Shown: piece after piece, positions 29,657 to 38,846 of the stretch
How the letters are laid out: every line of letters begins with the position of its first letter
Numbering within the stretch: position 1 is the first letter of the stretch
DNA from: Rhodoluna lacicola
Lineage (GTDB): Bacteria > Actinomycetota > Actinomycetes > Actinomycetales > Microbacteriaceae
NCBI RefSeq assembly: GCF_000699505.1
Contig: NZ_CP007490.1
Span: 496,001-560,000, forward strand
DNA length: 64,000 bases
Reading direction: 5' to 3'
Made by a program: the position numbers and the translations under genes
The notes under the pieces: generated by a model
What the model was told of the DNA's origin: nothing
The model's database searches: none
What the model saw: only the letters and a program-made list of their open reading frames with translations

Positions 29657-29980
29657 ATGGATGAGAACGAATTCGAGGACTACGACAGAGAGGCCGAACT
29701 GGCCCTTTATCGCGAGTATCGCGACGTCGTGGGAACCTTCAAATATGTAATTGAGACTGAGCGCCGTTTTTACTTGGCCAATGAGGTCGAGATGCAGCGG
29801 ATTGATACGGTCAACGACTTTTATTTTGAACTGAACATGAAGGATGTTTGGGTTTGGGACATCTACCGCACCGATAGATTCGTGCAGAGCGTTCGAGTGT
29901 TGACCTTCAAGGATGTCAATGTTGAAGAGTTAACTGGGGCCAGCTTCAACCTGCCTAAGGAATTCGCAGTCGGCGAGTAG
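29657..29980 (+). CDS. DUF2469 protein
   Basis: A 107-residue acidic protein (MDENEFEDYDREAELALYREY, FYLANEVEMQRID, MKDVWVWDIYR). DUF2469 is conserved in actinobacteria directly after rnhB; its role is unknown. It has no membrane segment or signal. It probably has its own leaderless promoter. Confidence 0.88.
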   Translation: MDENEFEDYDREAELALYREYRDVVGTFKYVIETERRFYLANEVEMQRIDTVNDFYFELNMKDVWVWDIYRTDRFVQSVRVLTFKDVNVEELTGASFNLPKEFAVGE

Positions 29981-30043
29981 CTACTTCTCCACAGATTCAG
30001 CCAACGCATCGAAGATTGGCAACAGTCATTAGATGCTATCTGC

Positions 30044-30397
30044 ATGGCGCAAAATCAAATTGTTGGAAAATACGGTGAAGACCTTGCTGAGCAGTACCTT
30101 CGTGATCGCGGCTACCAAATTGTTGACCGAAACTGGCGTTGTGCTTCAGGTGAGATTGATTTAGTAGCCAGTCATCATGGGCGATACATATTTGTAGAGG
30201 TCAAAACTAGAAATGGATCAGGATTTGGCCACCCGTTCGAGGCAATTACGGCGCAAAAAGTTGCAAGGATGCGAAGGTTGGTATCGCAGTGGTGTCTCGC
30301 AAATCAAAAATCCGGCGTCGACGTGCGACTTGATGCAATTGCTGTTCTTATCAGTGGCGGACGAGTAGCCGTTGAGCACCTCAAGCAGGTTTTTTGA
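30044..30397 (+). CDS. yraN: UPF0102 / YraN-family nuclease-like protein
   Basis: A 117-residue protein with the small endonuclease-like fold: GKYGEDLAEQYLRDRGYQIVDRNWR and the core GEIDLVASHHGRYIFVEVKTR, whose E, D and ExK positions resemble Holliday-junction resolvases. The function is unproven; it probably acts on DNA and is commonly placed before comM. The last 4 bases overlap the comM start region (TTGATG). Confidence 0.9.
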   Translation: MAQNQIVGKYGEDLAEQYLRDRGYQIVDRNWRCASGEIDLVASHHGRYIFVEVKTRNGSGFGHPFEAITAQKVARMRRLVSQWCLANQKSGVDVRLDAIAVLISGGRVAVEHLKQVF

Positions 30398-32001
30398 TGC
30401 CCGGCAAAAAAATGTTGGCCAAGGCCTATGCCATCAGTTTGATGGGCCTGGCCGGAACTGTTGTAGAGGTTGAGTCAGAGATTTCCAGCACACTGCCGGG
30501 ATTCATCTTGGTTGGTCTTCCGGACGCCTCACTAAGTGAGGCAAAGGATCGGGTCAGGGCTGCGATTCAAAACTCCAGTTTGAAAATGCCAGATCGCAGG
30601 GTCACCGTCAATCTGTCTCCCGCGTCGGTGCGGAAACAGGGTTCTAGCTTTGACCTAGCAATTGCCGTGAGCGTGATGGCTGCGGCCGGGAGCCTTAGGG
30701 CCGACTCAGTTTCCCAGTGGATTCACATAGGTGAGCTTGGGTTGGATGGTTCGGTACGTCGAGTAGCGGGTATCCTTCCGGCGTTGCTGGTTGCGAAGGC
30801 TGCGGGAATTGAAAATGCAGTTGTGCCATCTTCCAACTTTGCCGAGGCGAGCCTGGTTGATGGCATGAACATAGTTCCGGTGGATCATTTTCTGCAGGTA
30901 GCGCAGATGCACGGTTCCATAGCTGTTGGTGATGTTGATGCAATTCCCAAAATGTTGCCTAGAACCCCTGAGCAAAGTGACGAATTGAAAGACCCAAATA
31001 ATTTTGTGAATCTAGACATTGCGGATGTGCTTGGGCAGGAAGAAGCCATTGAAGCCCTGGTTGTGGCTGCAGCCGGGGGTCATCACCTGTTGATGGTTGG
31101 CCCACCGGGTGCGGGAAAAACCATGATGGCTGAGCGGCTGCCTAGTCTTTTGCCGGACCTGAAACTAGATCAGGCATTAGAGACAACCGCAGTGGTTTCT
31201 ATTGCTGGCAATCGAAGAATTTCCGAAGGTTCGCTACTATTTCGTCCGCCGTTCGAGGCCCCGCATCACACAGCATCGGTTTCGTCGTTGGTAGGCGGCG
31301 GCCTTGGCATGCCAAGACCCGGTGTTATTTCTCTGGCAAATCATGGTGTCCTGTTTTTAGATGAAGCTCCCGAATTTCAAAAACCGGTACTGGAAGCTTT
31401 GCGGCAGCCACTTGAATCGGGTGAGGTGGTAATAAATCGTTCCGCCGGTACAGCAAAGTTTCCGGCTAGGTTCCAACTCGTCTTGGCGGCTAATCCTTGC
31501 CCCTGTGGGTACGCAATTGGATCAGGAAAATCCTGCCGTTGTTCCGAGCAGCAGCGACAAAAGTATCTTGCTAAATTGTCTGGCCCGCTATTAGATCGCG
31601 TAGATATTCGACTCCAAATTGAATCGGTTAGCCCAGCACAAATGGCAATTGCGCGAAACAAGGCCAGTGGTGCAACCACCGGGTCGCGACAACTGCGCGA
31701 TTGCGTGGCGATTGCTCGCCAGCGCGCAGAAGCACGGCTTGCAGGCACACCGTGGCGAACTAACTCTCAGGTTCCTGGTTCGTACCTTCGTAAACACTTT
31801 CCTTTATCTACATCTGTCAGCGAAAGGCTAGAGAAGGCATTGGATCATGGCCGAATAAGTATGCGCGGCTACGATCGTTGCCTTCGAGTGGCTTGGTCAG
31901 TAGCCGATTTGGCGGGGCGTGATTTACCGAATGAGTTCGACATCGCAAAAGCAATTTTCCTTCGGGGCAGTGATGATCTGGCAGGAGTGAACAATGGCTG
32001 A
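30397..32001 (+). CDS. comM: ComM / YifB, Mg-chelatase-like AAA+ ATPase
   Basis: A hexameric DNA helicase that drives branch migration during natural transformation in other bacteria. The N-terminal ChlI-like domain (about 1-170) is followed by the AAA+ core with Walker A GPPGAGKTMMAERLPSLLP, Walker B GVLFLDEAPEF and ANPCPCGY with its cysteine-rich loop, then a C-terminal Mg-chelatase domain. It is 534 residues from ATG 30397, which overlaps the yraN stop. dprA begins inside its last 8 bases. The pair is kept in many actinobacteria that are not known to be competent. Confidence 0.93.
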   Translation: MPGKKMLAKAYAISLMGLAGTVVEVESEISSTLPGFILVGLPDASLSEAKDRVRAAIQNSSLKMPDRRVTVNLSPASVRKQGSSFDLAIAVSVMAAAGSLRADSVSQWIHIGELGLDGSVRRVAGILPALLVAKAAGIENAVVPSSNFAEASLVDGMNIVPVDHFLQVAQMHGSIAVGDVDAIPKMLPRTPEQSDELKDPNNFVNLDIADVLGQEEAIEALVVAAAGGHHLLMVGPPGAGKTMMAERLPSLLPDLKLDQALETTAVVSIAGNRRISEGSLLFRPPFEAPHHTASVSSLVGGGLGMPRPGVISLANHGVLFLDEAPEFQKPVLEALRQPLESGEVVINRSAGTAKFPARFQLVLAANPCPCGYAIGSGKSCRCSEQQRQKYLAKLSGPLLDRVDIRLQIESVSPAQMAIARNKASGATTGSRQLRDCVAIARQRAEARLAGTPWRTNSQVPGSYLRKHFPLSTSVSERLEKALDHGRISMRGYDRCLRVAWSVADLAGRDLPNEFDIAKAIFLRGSDDLAGVNNG

Positions 32002-33220
32002 ATTAAGAATATCTGAGCAAGAGTTGCATGCTTTGCTTCCTAACGTTGTTGAAGATGAATTAGAGGATAAGTTTTCGCGAAGTGCCTGGAGCGTGATTTG
32101 TGAGCCGGGTGACGGATTTGCTGGTTTTTTGATTTCCATGATGGGAGCTTCGGCAGCTTTGGAAGCCGAGATTAATGGGCTCTCTAGTAAGCAACTTAAG
32201 CAGAATCTAATTTCGCTCGGCTTTGCTCCGGATAATTTAGATTCGTTTGGTGTCTTTGAGAAATTACATGCTGAGGCACGGGAGCGGTGGCGTCCAAGGT
32301 TGAATCTGGAACTAATTCGAACTGCACTATTCAAAATCACTAAAGTAGGTGGTTTTGTGATGACTCCGTCGGACCCGGACTGGCCGGAGCAATTAGGTGA
32401 TTTAGAAAACCATGCTCCGTTTGCACTTTGGGTTAGGGGCAGTGGCGCGGCACTTCGCAAACTCGAACATTCAATTTCAATCGTTGGATCACGAGGCGCC
32501 ACAAAATATGGTGAATTTGCAACTGACTCAATGGTGTCAGCACTGGTGCCAAAGGGGTTCTCAATAGTTTCCGGCGGAGCCTACGGAATCGATGGAATGG
32601 CTCATCGATCCACGCTTGCGCTAAAAGGCAACACCGTTGCGGTAATGGCTGGCGGGCTCGACCGGTTCTATCCAACGGGAAACAGCGATCTGCTGAGGCG
32701 AATCTCGCAGACCGGTGCGGTAATTAGCGAGGTTCCGCCCGGCACGGTACCTAGCAAATGGAGATTCTTACAAAGAAATAGATTAATTTCGGCTCTAGGG
32801 CAAAGTACCTTGGTGATTGAAGCCAACTGGCGATCAGGGGCACTAAACACAGTGTCGCATTCCGAACGATTAGAGCGACCGATTTACGCCGTGCCTGGCC
32901 CAATAACCTCACCCAAGTCGGCCGGCACGAATAAATTGATTGCCGAAGAACGCGCCAAATTGGTAGTTGACGGTGATGACCTACTTGAGCGATTGGGTGA
33001 GACGATTCGAATCACCAGCCAATCGGAACTTGACGGGCTGGGTGCAATCGAAAAACGAGTTTTTGACGCAATTGGTTTTGACGTCTTGGAAATCGCAGAG
33101 ATTTGCAGTTCAGCAGGCCTCACTCGAGACGAAGCCAGATTTGGGCTTTCCAGTTTGGAATTAGATGGTTTGGTGCTGAGGCGTGCCAACACCTGGACCA
33201 AAAGCCAAACTAAAGTTTGA
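31994..33220 (+). CDS. dprA: DNA-processing protein DprA
   Basis: Protects incoming single-stranded DNA and loads RecA. The Rossmann-like core is clear (SIVGSRGATKYGEFATDSMV, SGGAYGIDGMAHRSTLALKGNTVAVMAGGLDRFYP, FLQRNRLISALGQSTLVIEA). The longer than minimal N-terminus (about 1-120) is a SAM-like extension, and a C-terminal winged-helix-like domain follows (about 340-400). It is 408 residues, and the start overlaps comM. Confidence 0.93.
   Translation: MAELRISEQELHALLPNVVEDELEDKFSRSAWSVICEPGDGFAGFLISMMGASAALEAEINGLSSKQLKQNLISLGFAPDNLDSFGVFEKLHAEARERWRPRLNLELIRTALFKITKVGGFVMTPSDPDWPEQLGDLENHAPFALWVRGSGAALRKLEHSISIVGSRGATKYGEFATDSMVSALVPKGFSIVSGGAYGIDGMAHRSTLALKGNTVAVMAGGLDRFYPTGNSDLLRRISQTGAVISEVPPGTVPSKWRFLQRNRLISALGQSTLVIEANWRSGALNTVSHSERLERPIYAVPGPITSPKSAGTNKLIAEERAKLVVDGDDLLERLGETIRITSQSELDGLGAIEKRVFDAIGFDVLEIAEICSSAGLTRDEARFGLSSLELDGLVLRRANTWTKSQTKV
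33211..33216 (+). promoter_or_regulatory. -10 box TAAAGT, leaderless xerC
   Basis: TAAAGT ends 7 bases before GTG 33224; it lies within the last codons of dprA and no ribosome binding site is present. Confidence 0.5.
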
Positions 33221-33223
33221 TAT

Positions 33224-34132
33224 GTGAGCACAAGTTTTGCAGAGGCGATTGTTGGGTTCGAAACGCACCTAGACGCCGGTCGCGGATACTCGGCAAACAC
33301 TGTGAAGGCTTACCTAATCGATGTGCAAGACCTTGCCGCTTATCTTGAGAAACAGAAGCTTTCCAATCTTGAGGATCTTGAGTTGGAACATATCCGGGAT
33401 TGGCTTTGGCAAGTCACCCAAAAGGGCGCCACAAAGGCAACCGTTGCAAGAAAGAGTGCGGCAGTCCGGTCTTTTACCGCATGGGCCCTAAAGAGTGGAT
33501 TAACTAATTCTGACCCAGGCTTGCGACTGCGGTCTCCGAAGGCTAGCCGCACGCTACCTAAGGTGGTCTCGCGTGAGAGCCTTGCCTTGGTTTTTGATGT
33601 CCTTCAAGAAAAAGCCACCGCGGACAATCCGCAAGGGGTGCGGGATCTGCTTGCAGTTGAACTTCTTTACGCCAGCGGCGCGCGTGTGAGCGAACTAGTT
33701 GGATTAGATCTGGAAAGTATCGACTACAGCCGGAACATAATGCGTGTGATGGGCAAGGGGGCAAAGCAACGAATGATTCCTTTTGGCCAGCCTGCACGAG
33801 ATGCTCTGGATACCTGGATTCGAATCTCTCGGCCAATGCTGGCGAATGAAAAGAGTGGCCGAGCTCTGATTCTCAATTCGCGCGGCCAAAGAATCGGTGT
33901 GCGTCAGATTTACAGTTTGGTTGCGAATATCTTGGAAGCTACGCCAACCGGTTCCGCAGGCCCCCACTCTCTGAGGCACAGCGCGGCTACTCACTTACTG
34001 GATGGCGGTGCGGACTTGAGGGCCGTTCAGGAATTGCTTGGCCACGCGAGCCTGGGAACAACCCAGATTTACACCCATGTTTCGATTGAGCGGCTTCGCG
34101 ATGGTTACAAAAATGCCCACCCTAGGGCCTAG
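33224..34132 (+). CDS. xerC: site-specific tyrosine recombinase XerC
   Basis: Resolves chromosome dimers at dif together with XerD. It is 302 residues: an N-terminal SAM-like domain (about 1-95) and a catalytic domain with Arg154 (ASGARVSEL), Lys178, His248 and Arg251 (HSLRHSAATHLL), His274 (LGHASLG) and the nucleophile Tyr283 (IYTHV). The neighbours (dprA upstream, M23 peptidase and rpsB downstream) are the normal chromosomal setting of xerC, so it is not a phage integrase. It converges with the M23 gene and overlaps its end by 11 bases. Confidence 0.94.
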   Translation: MSTSFAEAIVGFETHLDAGRGYSANTVKAYLIDVQDLAAYLEKQKLSNLEDLELEHIRDWLWQVTQKGATKATVARKSAAVRSFTAWALKSGLTNSDPGLRLRSPKASRTLPKVVSRESLALVFDVLQEKATADNPQGVRDLLAVELLYASGARVSELVGLDLESIDYSRNIMRVMGKGAKQRMIPFGQPARDALDTWIRISRPMLANEKSGRALILNSRGQRIGVRQIYSLVANILEATPTGSAGPHSLRHSAATHLLDGGADLRAVQELLGHASLGTTQIYTHVSIERLRDGYKNAHPRA

Positions 34133-34649
34133 GCAGTAGCCTGCTTGGGTTGAGGCCTCCGATAAAAATCAGCGGCGAGAGATAAGCCCCAGCACTTCTA
34201 AGTGAAAAATGCATACACTGAGCTCCCGGGCAGTGGTTCAAATAACTAACGCCGCCCTGGCAAACCTGTGCCACCGCTTGACCAGCAAAAACTCTCTTGC
34301 CGCGAGCAAGATCCGTGCAGACCGGCTCAAATTCCGTCAGGTAGCCACCATCGTGCAACAGGGATAACAAGGGCCGATTTGCCACTCGGCCAGAAAACCA
34401 AACCTGCCCGTCCGCGGGCGCCAGTACTGCTTGCCCATCTGAGACCAGATAGTCAACCCCACGATGGCCGGCTGAGTAGTCGCTATTGGGCTGACGATAC
34501 TGATTTACCAAGCGGATCGGTGCTTCAAGTGGGGGATTCCAGATGCCGACCGGTAGCTGATTTGCCGCCAGAGCTGAGGCCTGGACCCAGACAATCAACC
34601 CGATAGCCATCAGGCTGATTAGGGTCGTACTTCGCCGTAAATTTCGCAT
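34122..34649 (-). CDS. secreted M23-family peptidase-like protein (LytM domain)
   Basis: A 175-residue protein with an N-terminal signal segment (about residues 8-29, ending ASALAANQ) and an M23 domain: GHRGVDYLV gives the first His and Asp of the zinc site, and CMHFSLR carries the last HxH-like part, with only one His (MHFS) visible. It is therefore either a metal-dependent wall hydrolase or a non-catalytic LytM regulator. It occupies the usual actinobacterial place between xerC and rpsB. It also has four Cys residues that could form disulfides outside the cell. Confidence 0.8.
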   Translation of the reverse strand: MRNLRRSTTLISLMAIGLIVWVQASALAANQLPVGIWNPPLEAPIRLVNQYRQPNSDYSAGHRGVDYLVSDGQAVLAPADGQVWFSGRVANRPLLSLLHDGGYLTEFEPVCTDLARGKRVFAGQAVAQVCQGGVSYLNHCPGAQCMHFSLRSAGAYLSPLIFIGGLNPSRLLPRP

Positions 34650-34725
34650 GGCATTAGGTTGATGTATTGCATTCGGGGCCAGTTAAACATTGGAAAAACG
34701 GTGGATAACCCCGATATCCCGCTGC

Positions 34726-34731
34726 TAGACT
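34726..34731 (+). promoter_or_regulatory. -10 box TAGACT of the rpsB-tsf operon
   Basis: It lies about 200 bases before rpsB; no clear -35 is seen. It leaves a long 5' leader, as expected for an autoregulated ribosomal protein operon. Confidence 0.45.
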
Positions 34732-34895
34732 GTCAGATAGCGGCAAGCTCGCGAAATCCCCAATTCTGAGGCCTTCAAAAGCATGCCGACTTCGCGTGTC
34801 GAATCAGATTTACCTTTCACTCAGTCCAAAGCAATTTGGCGAAAGGGATCCGGCACTAGGTGTGTCAATCAACCGATTGAAACAGTAAAACTGAG

Positions 34896-34913
34896 TGGCG
34901 CCTTCGCGCGCCA
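34896..34913 (+). promoter_or_regulatory. hairpin next to the rpsB ribosome binding site
   Basis: TGGCGC, loop CTTCGC, GCGCCA, followed by AAAAAGGAGAC, the ribosome binding site. The hairpin ends 4 bases before the AAGGAG. The rest of the 34650-34930 gap holds no gene. Feedback by S2 is known in other bacteria; a role of this hairpin is inferred. Confidence 0.45.
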
Positions 34914-34930
34914 AAAAGGAGACACTGCTC

Positions 34931-35758
34931 ATGGCAGTAGTAACAATCCGCCAGCTGCTTGACAGCGGCGTGCACTTCGGGCACCAGACCCGTCGTTGGA
35001 ACCCAAAGATGCGTCGTTTCATTCTGACCGACCGTTCAGGCATCTACATCATTGACCTTCAGCAGTCACTTGCTTTGATCGACAAAGCGTATGACTTCGT
35101 AAAGGAGACTGTTGCTCACGGCGGCAGCATCCTTTTTGTTGGTACCAAGAAGCAGGCTCAGGAGTCAATCGCGACTGAAGCACTTCGAGTAGGTCAGCCA
35201 TACATTAACCAGCGCTGGTTGGGTGGTCTATTGACCAACTTCCAGACAATCCAGAAGCGTCTTTCACGCCTAAAGGAACTAGAAGTTATGGATTTCACCG
35301 GTAAGACCAAGACTGGTCTAACCAAGAAGGAACTTCTTATTCTTCGCCGTGAAAAAGACAAGCTAGAGAAGGCACTGGGCGGTATCCGCAACATCACCAA
35401 GACTCCATCAGCGATCTGGGTTGTAGACACCAACAAGGAGCACCTAGCAATTACCGAAGCTAAGAAGCTTGGTATTCCCGTAATCGGTATCTTGGACACC
35501 AACTGTGACCCAGATGAAGTAACTATCGGTATTCCTGGAAACGACGACGCTATTCGTTCAGTTCAGCTGCTAACCCGCGTTATCGCAGATGCAGTTGCTG
35601 AAGGTCTGATTGCACGTCACTCCAAGCCAGAAGCGGCAGCTGAGCCTCTAGCTGAGTGGGAGCGCGAGCTTCTCGAGCAGGGCAGTGCTACTGGTGAAAC
35701 CAGTGCAGCAGCGGAAACCGCACCAGCAGCAGAGGCTGCAGTAGAGGAAGCAAAGTAA
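34931..35758 (+). CDS. rpsB: 30S ribosomal protein S2
   Basis: A 275-residue protein of the small subunit, needed for S1 binding where S1 exists. [38 protein letters not shown] and [10 protein letters not shown] are the family pattern. The acidic Ala/Glu tail (about 240-275) is typical of actinobacteria. A strong AAAAGGAGAC precedes ATG 34931; the frame is open further upstream but only across the leader hairpin. Confidence 0.98.
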   Translation: MAVVTIRQLLDSGVHFGHQTRRWNPKMRRFILTDRSGIYIIDLQQSLALIDKAYDFVKETVAHGGSILFVGTKKQAQESIATEALRVGQPYINQRWLGGLLTNFQTIQKRLSRLKELEVMDFTGKTKTGLTKKELLILRREKDKLEKALGGIRNITKTPSAIWVVDTNKEHLAITEAKKLGIPVIGILDTNCDPDEVTIGIPGNDDAIRSVQLLTRVIADAVAEGLIARHSKPEAAAEPLAEWERELLEQGSATGETSAAAETAPAAEAAVEEAK

Positions 35759-35760
35759 AC

Positions 35761-36588
35761 ATGGCAAACTACACAGCTCAAGATGTAAAGGCCCTGCGCG
35801 AGCGCAGCGGCGCTGGAATGATGGACTGCAAGTCAGCCCTTGATGAGGCTGATGGCAACCTAGACAAGGCGATGGAAGTTCTTCGCCTAAAGGGACTAAA
35901 GGGTGTTACCAAGCGCGAAGGCCGCACAACCAGCAACGGTTTGATCGTGGCTCGCGTAAACGGTGGCACTGGTTACCTAATCGAACTTGCTTGTGAGACT
36001 GACTTCGTGGCTAAGGCTGCAAAGTTTATTGAGCTTGCTGACAAGGTTGCCGATGCAATCGCAGCAGCGGGCGCCACCACACTAGAGGCGGCTCTTGCAG
36101 CTGACCTAGGTGGCAAGAGCGTTCAGGATGCAATCAACGACGAAGCGGCAATCATGGGTGAAAAGGTTGAACTCCGCAAGGTTGGTTCACTAAAGGACGC
36201 AGCTGTTGACGCTTACATGCACCGCACCAGCAAGGACCTACCACCGCAGGTTGGTGTTTTGGTTGCTTACTCTGGTTCCGATGCAGAAACCGCTCACGAC
36301 GTTGCTGTGCACATTGCAGCATTCTCACCAAGCGTTCTAAAGCGCGAAGATGTGGATGCAGACGTTGTTGCAACTGAGCGTCGAATTGCAGAAGAGACCG
36401 CGCGCAACGAAGGCAAGCCAGAGGCTGCGCTTTCAAAGATCGTTGAGGGTCGCGTGACCGGCTTCTTCAAAGAGAACGTGTTGCTGGAGCAGGACTTCGC
36501 GAAGGACACCAAGCAGACCGTGTCTAAGGTGCTTGAGAACGCAGGCGTGACAGTTTCAGGTTTCCTACGCTTCCGCGTGGGGGCCTAA
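35761..36588 (+). CDS. tsf: elongation factor Ts
   Basis: The nucleotide exchange factor of EF-Tu. It is 275 residues: a UBA-like N-terminus (YTAQDVKALRERSGAGMMDCKSALDEADGN) and the Tdv motif CETDFVAKAAKF. It starts 2 bases after the rpsB stop. A strong terminator follows. Confidence 0.98.
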   Translation: MANYTAQDVKALRERSGAGMMDCKSALDEADGNLDKAMEVLRLKGLKGVTKREGRTTSNGLIVARVNGGTGYLIELACETDFVAKAAKFIELADKVADAIAAAGATTLEAALAADLGGKSVQDAINDEAAIMGEKVELRKVGSLKDAAVDAYMHRTSKDLPPQVGVLVAYSGSDAETAHDVAVHIAAFSPSVLKREDVDADVVATERRIAEETARNEGKPEAALSKIVEGRVTGFFKENVLLEQDFAKDTKQTVSKVLENAGVTVSGFLRFRVGA

Positions 36589-36601
36589 GCTCAAATTTGA
36601 G

Positions 36602-36634
36602 AAAGGCTCGGCCGTTTTCGGCCGGGCCTTTTTT
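36602..36634 (+). terminator. rho-independent terminator of rpsB-tsf
   Basis: AAAGGCTCGGCCG, loop TTTT, CGGCCGGGCCTTTTTT: a 13-bp stem with one G-T pair and six T residues. Confidence 0.93.
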
Positions 36635-36645
36635 GCTGCCACGCC

Positions 36646-36651
36646 TAGGAT
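36646..36651 (+). promoter_or_regulatory. -10 box TAGGAT of pyrH-frr-cdsA
   Basis: It lies directly behind the tsf terminator. The start site would be near 36658, leaving a 30-base leader with the AGGAGGA ribosome binding site. Confidence 0.5.
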
Positions 36652-36687
36652 AGAAGCAGTGTCCAGGGACTATTCAGGAGGATCCAA

Positions 36688-37398
36688 GTGCCACAAAAAA
36701 AGCGCCGTGTATTGCTAAAACTTTCGGGTGAAGCATTCGGTGGAGGCACCCTGGGTGTCAATCCTGACATCGTTGCCGAAATGGCGAAAGAAATTGCCGA
36801 GGGCGCAAAACACGCAGAGGTCGCTATCGTTGTGGGCGGCGGAAACTTCTTTAGAGGTGCCGAACTCTCACAGCGCGGCATGGAGCGATCACGCGCCGAC
36901 TACATGGGTATGTTGGGCACCGTTATGAATGCGCTAGCCCTTCAAGACTTTTTGGAGCAAGCAGGTGTTGACGTTCGTGTGCAGTCAGCAATCACTATGT
37001 CGCAGGTAACGGAGACCTACATTCCTTTGCGCGCGATTCGTCACCTTGAAAAGGGACGTGTCGTAATTTTTGGAGCCGGTGCCGGTTTGCCTTATTTCTC
37101 AACCGATACAGTCTCGGCCCAGCGTGCTCTGGAAATAAAAGCCGACGAGGTCCTTGTTGCGAAAAACGGGGTAGATGGTGTTTACACCGCAGATCCTAAG
37201 AAAGATCCAACAGCGACGAAGTTGGAAACAATAACTTATCAGGATGCACTGATTCAAGGCCTAAAAGTGGTGGACTCAACAGCTTTCAGCCTATGCATGG
37301 ACAACAAGATGCCTATGCGCGTCTTTGGCATGCAGGGCAAGGGTAACATCACCGATGCCATAAAGGGAAAGAAAATCGGTACCTTCGTTACCGCCTAA
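36688..37398 (+). CDS. pyrH: UMP kinase
   Basis: Makes UDP from UMP in pyrimidine synthesis. The amino-acid-kinase fold is shown by [40 protein letters not shown] and [13 protein letters not shown]. It is 236 residues. The start GTG 36688 follows AGGAGGA by 5 bases. Confidence 0.96.
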   Translation: MPQKKRRVLLKLSGEAFGGGTLGVNPDIVAEMAKEIAEGAKHAEVAIVVGGGNFFRGAELSQRGMERSRADYMGMLGTVMNALALQDFLEQAGVDVRVQSAITMSQVTETYIPLRAIRHLEKGRVVIFGAGAGLPYFSTDTVSAQRALEIKADEVLVAKNGVDGVYTADPKKDPTATKLETITYQDALIQGLKVVDSTAFSLCMDNKMPMRVFGMQGKGNITDAIKGKKIGTFVTA

Positions 37399-37424
37399 AT
37401 TTTTTAGCAAACAGGAGAACAAGA

Positions 37425-37985
37425 ATGATTTCAGGAATTATTGCGACCGCTGAAGAGAAGATGGCAAAGGCAGTTGAGTCTGCTAAGGAAGATTTTGCAG
37501 GTGTCCGCACCGGCCGTGCTAATCCTCAGCTATTTCAGAAAGTCATGGTTGATTACTATGGCACCCCAACTCCGCTTGGACAGTTGGGTCAACTAGCAAA
37601 CCCTGAAGCACGCACGATAGTGATTACCCCTTATGACAAAGGTGCGTTGAAGGCCATCGAGGCGGCATTGCGCGATATGCCGAATTTGGATGCAAACCCA
37701 CAAAATGACGGAAACCTAATTCGGGTAACCTTGCCGGACCTCACCGAAGAACGTCGTAAAGAGTATGTAAAACTCGTCAAGGCCAAAGCAGAGGATCACC
37801 GAGTTGTGGTGCGCAATTTGCGTCGCAAGGGAAACGATGATTTGGCTGCTCTGAAAAAAGATGGCGAGGCGGGCGATGACGACATTGCGCGCGCAGAAAA
37901 AGAGCTGGACGCCTTAACTAAGTCACACGTTGATGCAATTGACGAAGCGCTGAAGCGCAAAGAAGCAGAACTACTAGAGGTTTAA
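37425..37985 (+). CDS. frr: ribosome recycling factor
   Basis: Splits post-termination ribosomes with EF-G. It is 186 residues, mostly a three-helix bundle: [39 protein letters not shown] and [26 protein letters not shown] precedes ATG 37425. cdsA starts on the next base after its stop. Confidence 0.97.
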   Translation: MISGIIATAEEKMAKAVESAKEDFAGVRTGRANPQLFQKVMVDYYGTPTPLGQLGQLANPEARTIVITPYDKGALKAIEAALRDMPNLDANPQNDGNLIRVTLPDLTEERRKEYVKLVKAKAEDHRVVVRNLRRKGNDDLAALKKDGEAGDDDIARAEKELDALTKSHVDAIDEALKRKEAELLEV

Positions 37986-38837
37986 TTGTCAACACCAGTA
38001 ACCGGCGGGCGCAGTCTTTCTAAGTCTGTTGCCGTTGGGATTCTGCTCGGAGTAGTTTTTCTGCTGTCGGTTCTTATTTATAAAGAATTGTTTATGGTTT
38101 TGGCCGCAGCCGCAGCTGGTGCTGGCGCGTGGGAACTTTCCTCGGCATTGAGGCTCAAGGGCTGGTACGTACCAAGAGTGCCTGCGGTGGTTGGCTCGGT
38201 GCTAATCATGCCTGCAGCCTTTTATGGTGGAGCAGAATTACAGTGGCTCGTGTCGCTAAGCATCGTTGCAGCCTTGATTCTGTGGCGCACCGTGCATTTG
38301 CTTTGGGAAGCACGCGAAGCGCCAAGGCAGGCGATTGCGCACACATTGCGAGACTTTGCCGCCGCAGCCTTTGTGGTGATTTATCTACCTCTCATGACCA
38401 GCTTCACCATGTTGCTGTTGCGCAGACCGGATGGAGCGGAATGGATTATCACCTTCGTGGTGACCGTTTCTCTAATCGATACCGCCGGATACCTGGTGGG
38501 TAGAAAGTTAGGCCGCCACAAGCTAGCGCCCGGAGTTAGCCCAAAGAAAACCTGGGAGGGGCTAGTCGCATCAATTTCGGCCGGTGTAATTTCTGCCGTG
38601 GTATTCACTCAGATTTTCTGGGGCTTTGATTGGTGGCTTGGTCTAGTTCTCGCCGCAGTGCTATTACTAGCAGCTGTGTTCGGCGATCTAGCTGAGTCTC
38701 TGATTAAGCGAGACCTTGGCGTAAAAGACATGAGCAGCCTGCTGCCTGGCCATGGCGGCATCATGGATCGGCTAGATTCAATTTTGCCCTCGGCTTTGAT
38801 CACCTACCTTTTCGCGCAAATCTTTCTGCCGCTTTAG
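37986..38837 (+). CDS. cdsA: phosphatidate cytidylyltransferase
   Basis: An integral membrane enzyme that makes CDP-diacylglycerol for phospholipid synthesis. It is 283 residues with about seven to eight hydrophobic helices. The C-terminal signature KDMSSLLPGHGGIMDRLDS and GRKLGRHKLAPGVSPKKTWEG are clear. It starts with TTG directly behind the frr stop, with coupled translation. The usual follower in actinobacteria, rlmN, is missing; a DivIVA-repeat gene follows instead. Confidence 0.95.
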   Translation: MSTPVTGGRSLSKSVAVGILLGVVFLLSVLIYKELFMVLAAAAAGAGAWELSSALRLKGWYVPRVPAVVGSVLIMPAAFYGGAELQWLVSLSIVAALILWRTVHLLWEAREAPRQAIAHTLRDFAAAAFVVIYLPLMTSFTMLLLRRPDGAEWIITFVVTVSLIDTAGYLVGRKLGRHKLAPGVSPKKTWEGLVASISAGVISAVVFTQIFWGFDWWLGLVLAAVLLLAAVFGDLAESLIKRDLGVKDMSSLLPGHGGIMDRLDSILPSALITYLFAQIFLPL

Positions 38838-38840
38838 ACT
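38835..38840 (+). promoter_or_regulatory. -10 box TAGACT, leaderless DivIVA-repeat gene
   Basis: TAGACT overlaps the cdsA stop and ends 6 bases before GTG 38847, with no ribosome binding site. Confidence 0.6.
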
Positions 38841-38846
38841 TAGCCC

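Noticed and set aside
30397-33220. Evidence for active natural transformation
   Set aside because: comM and dprA are kept in many actinobacteria not known to be competent, and no uptake genes are in the window.
33224-34132. Phage or island integrase
   Set aside because: The recombinase sits in the conserved dprA-xerC-M23-rpsB order and no att repeats, tRNA or phage genes lie near, so it is XerC.
36659-36688. Leaderless mini-gene starting at GTG 36659, 7 bases after the pyrH -10 box
   Set aside because: It is out of frame with pyrH and has no conserved product; the strong AGGAGGA before GTG 36688 explains pyrH translation.
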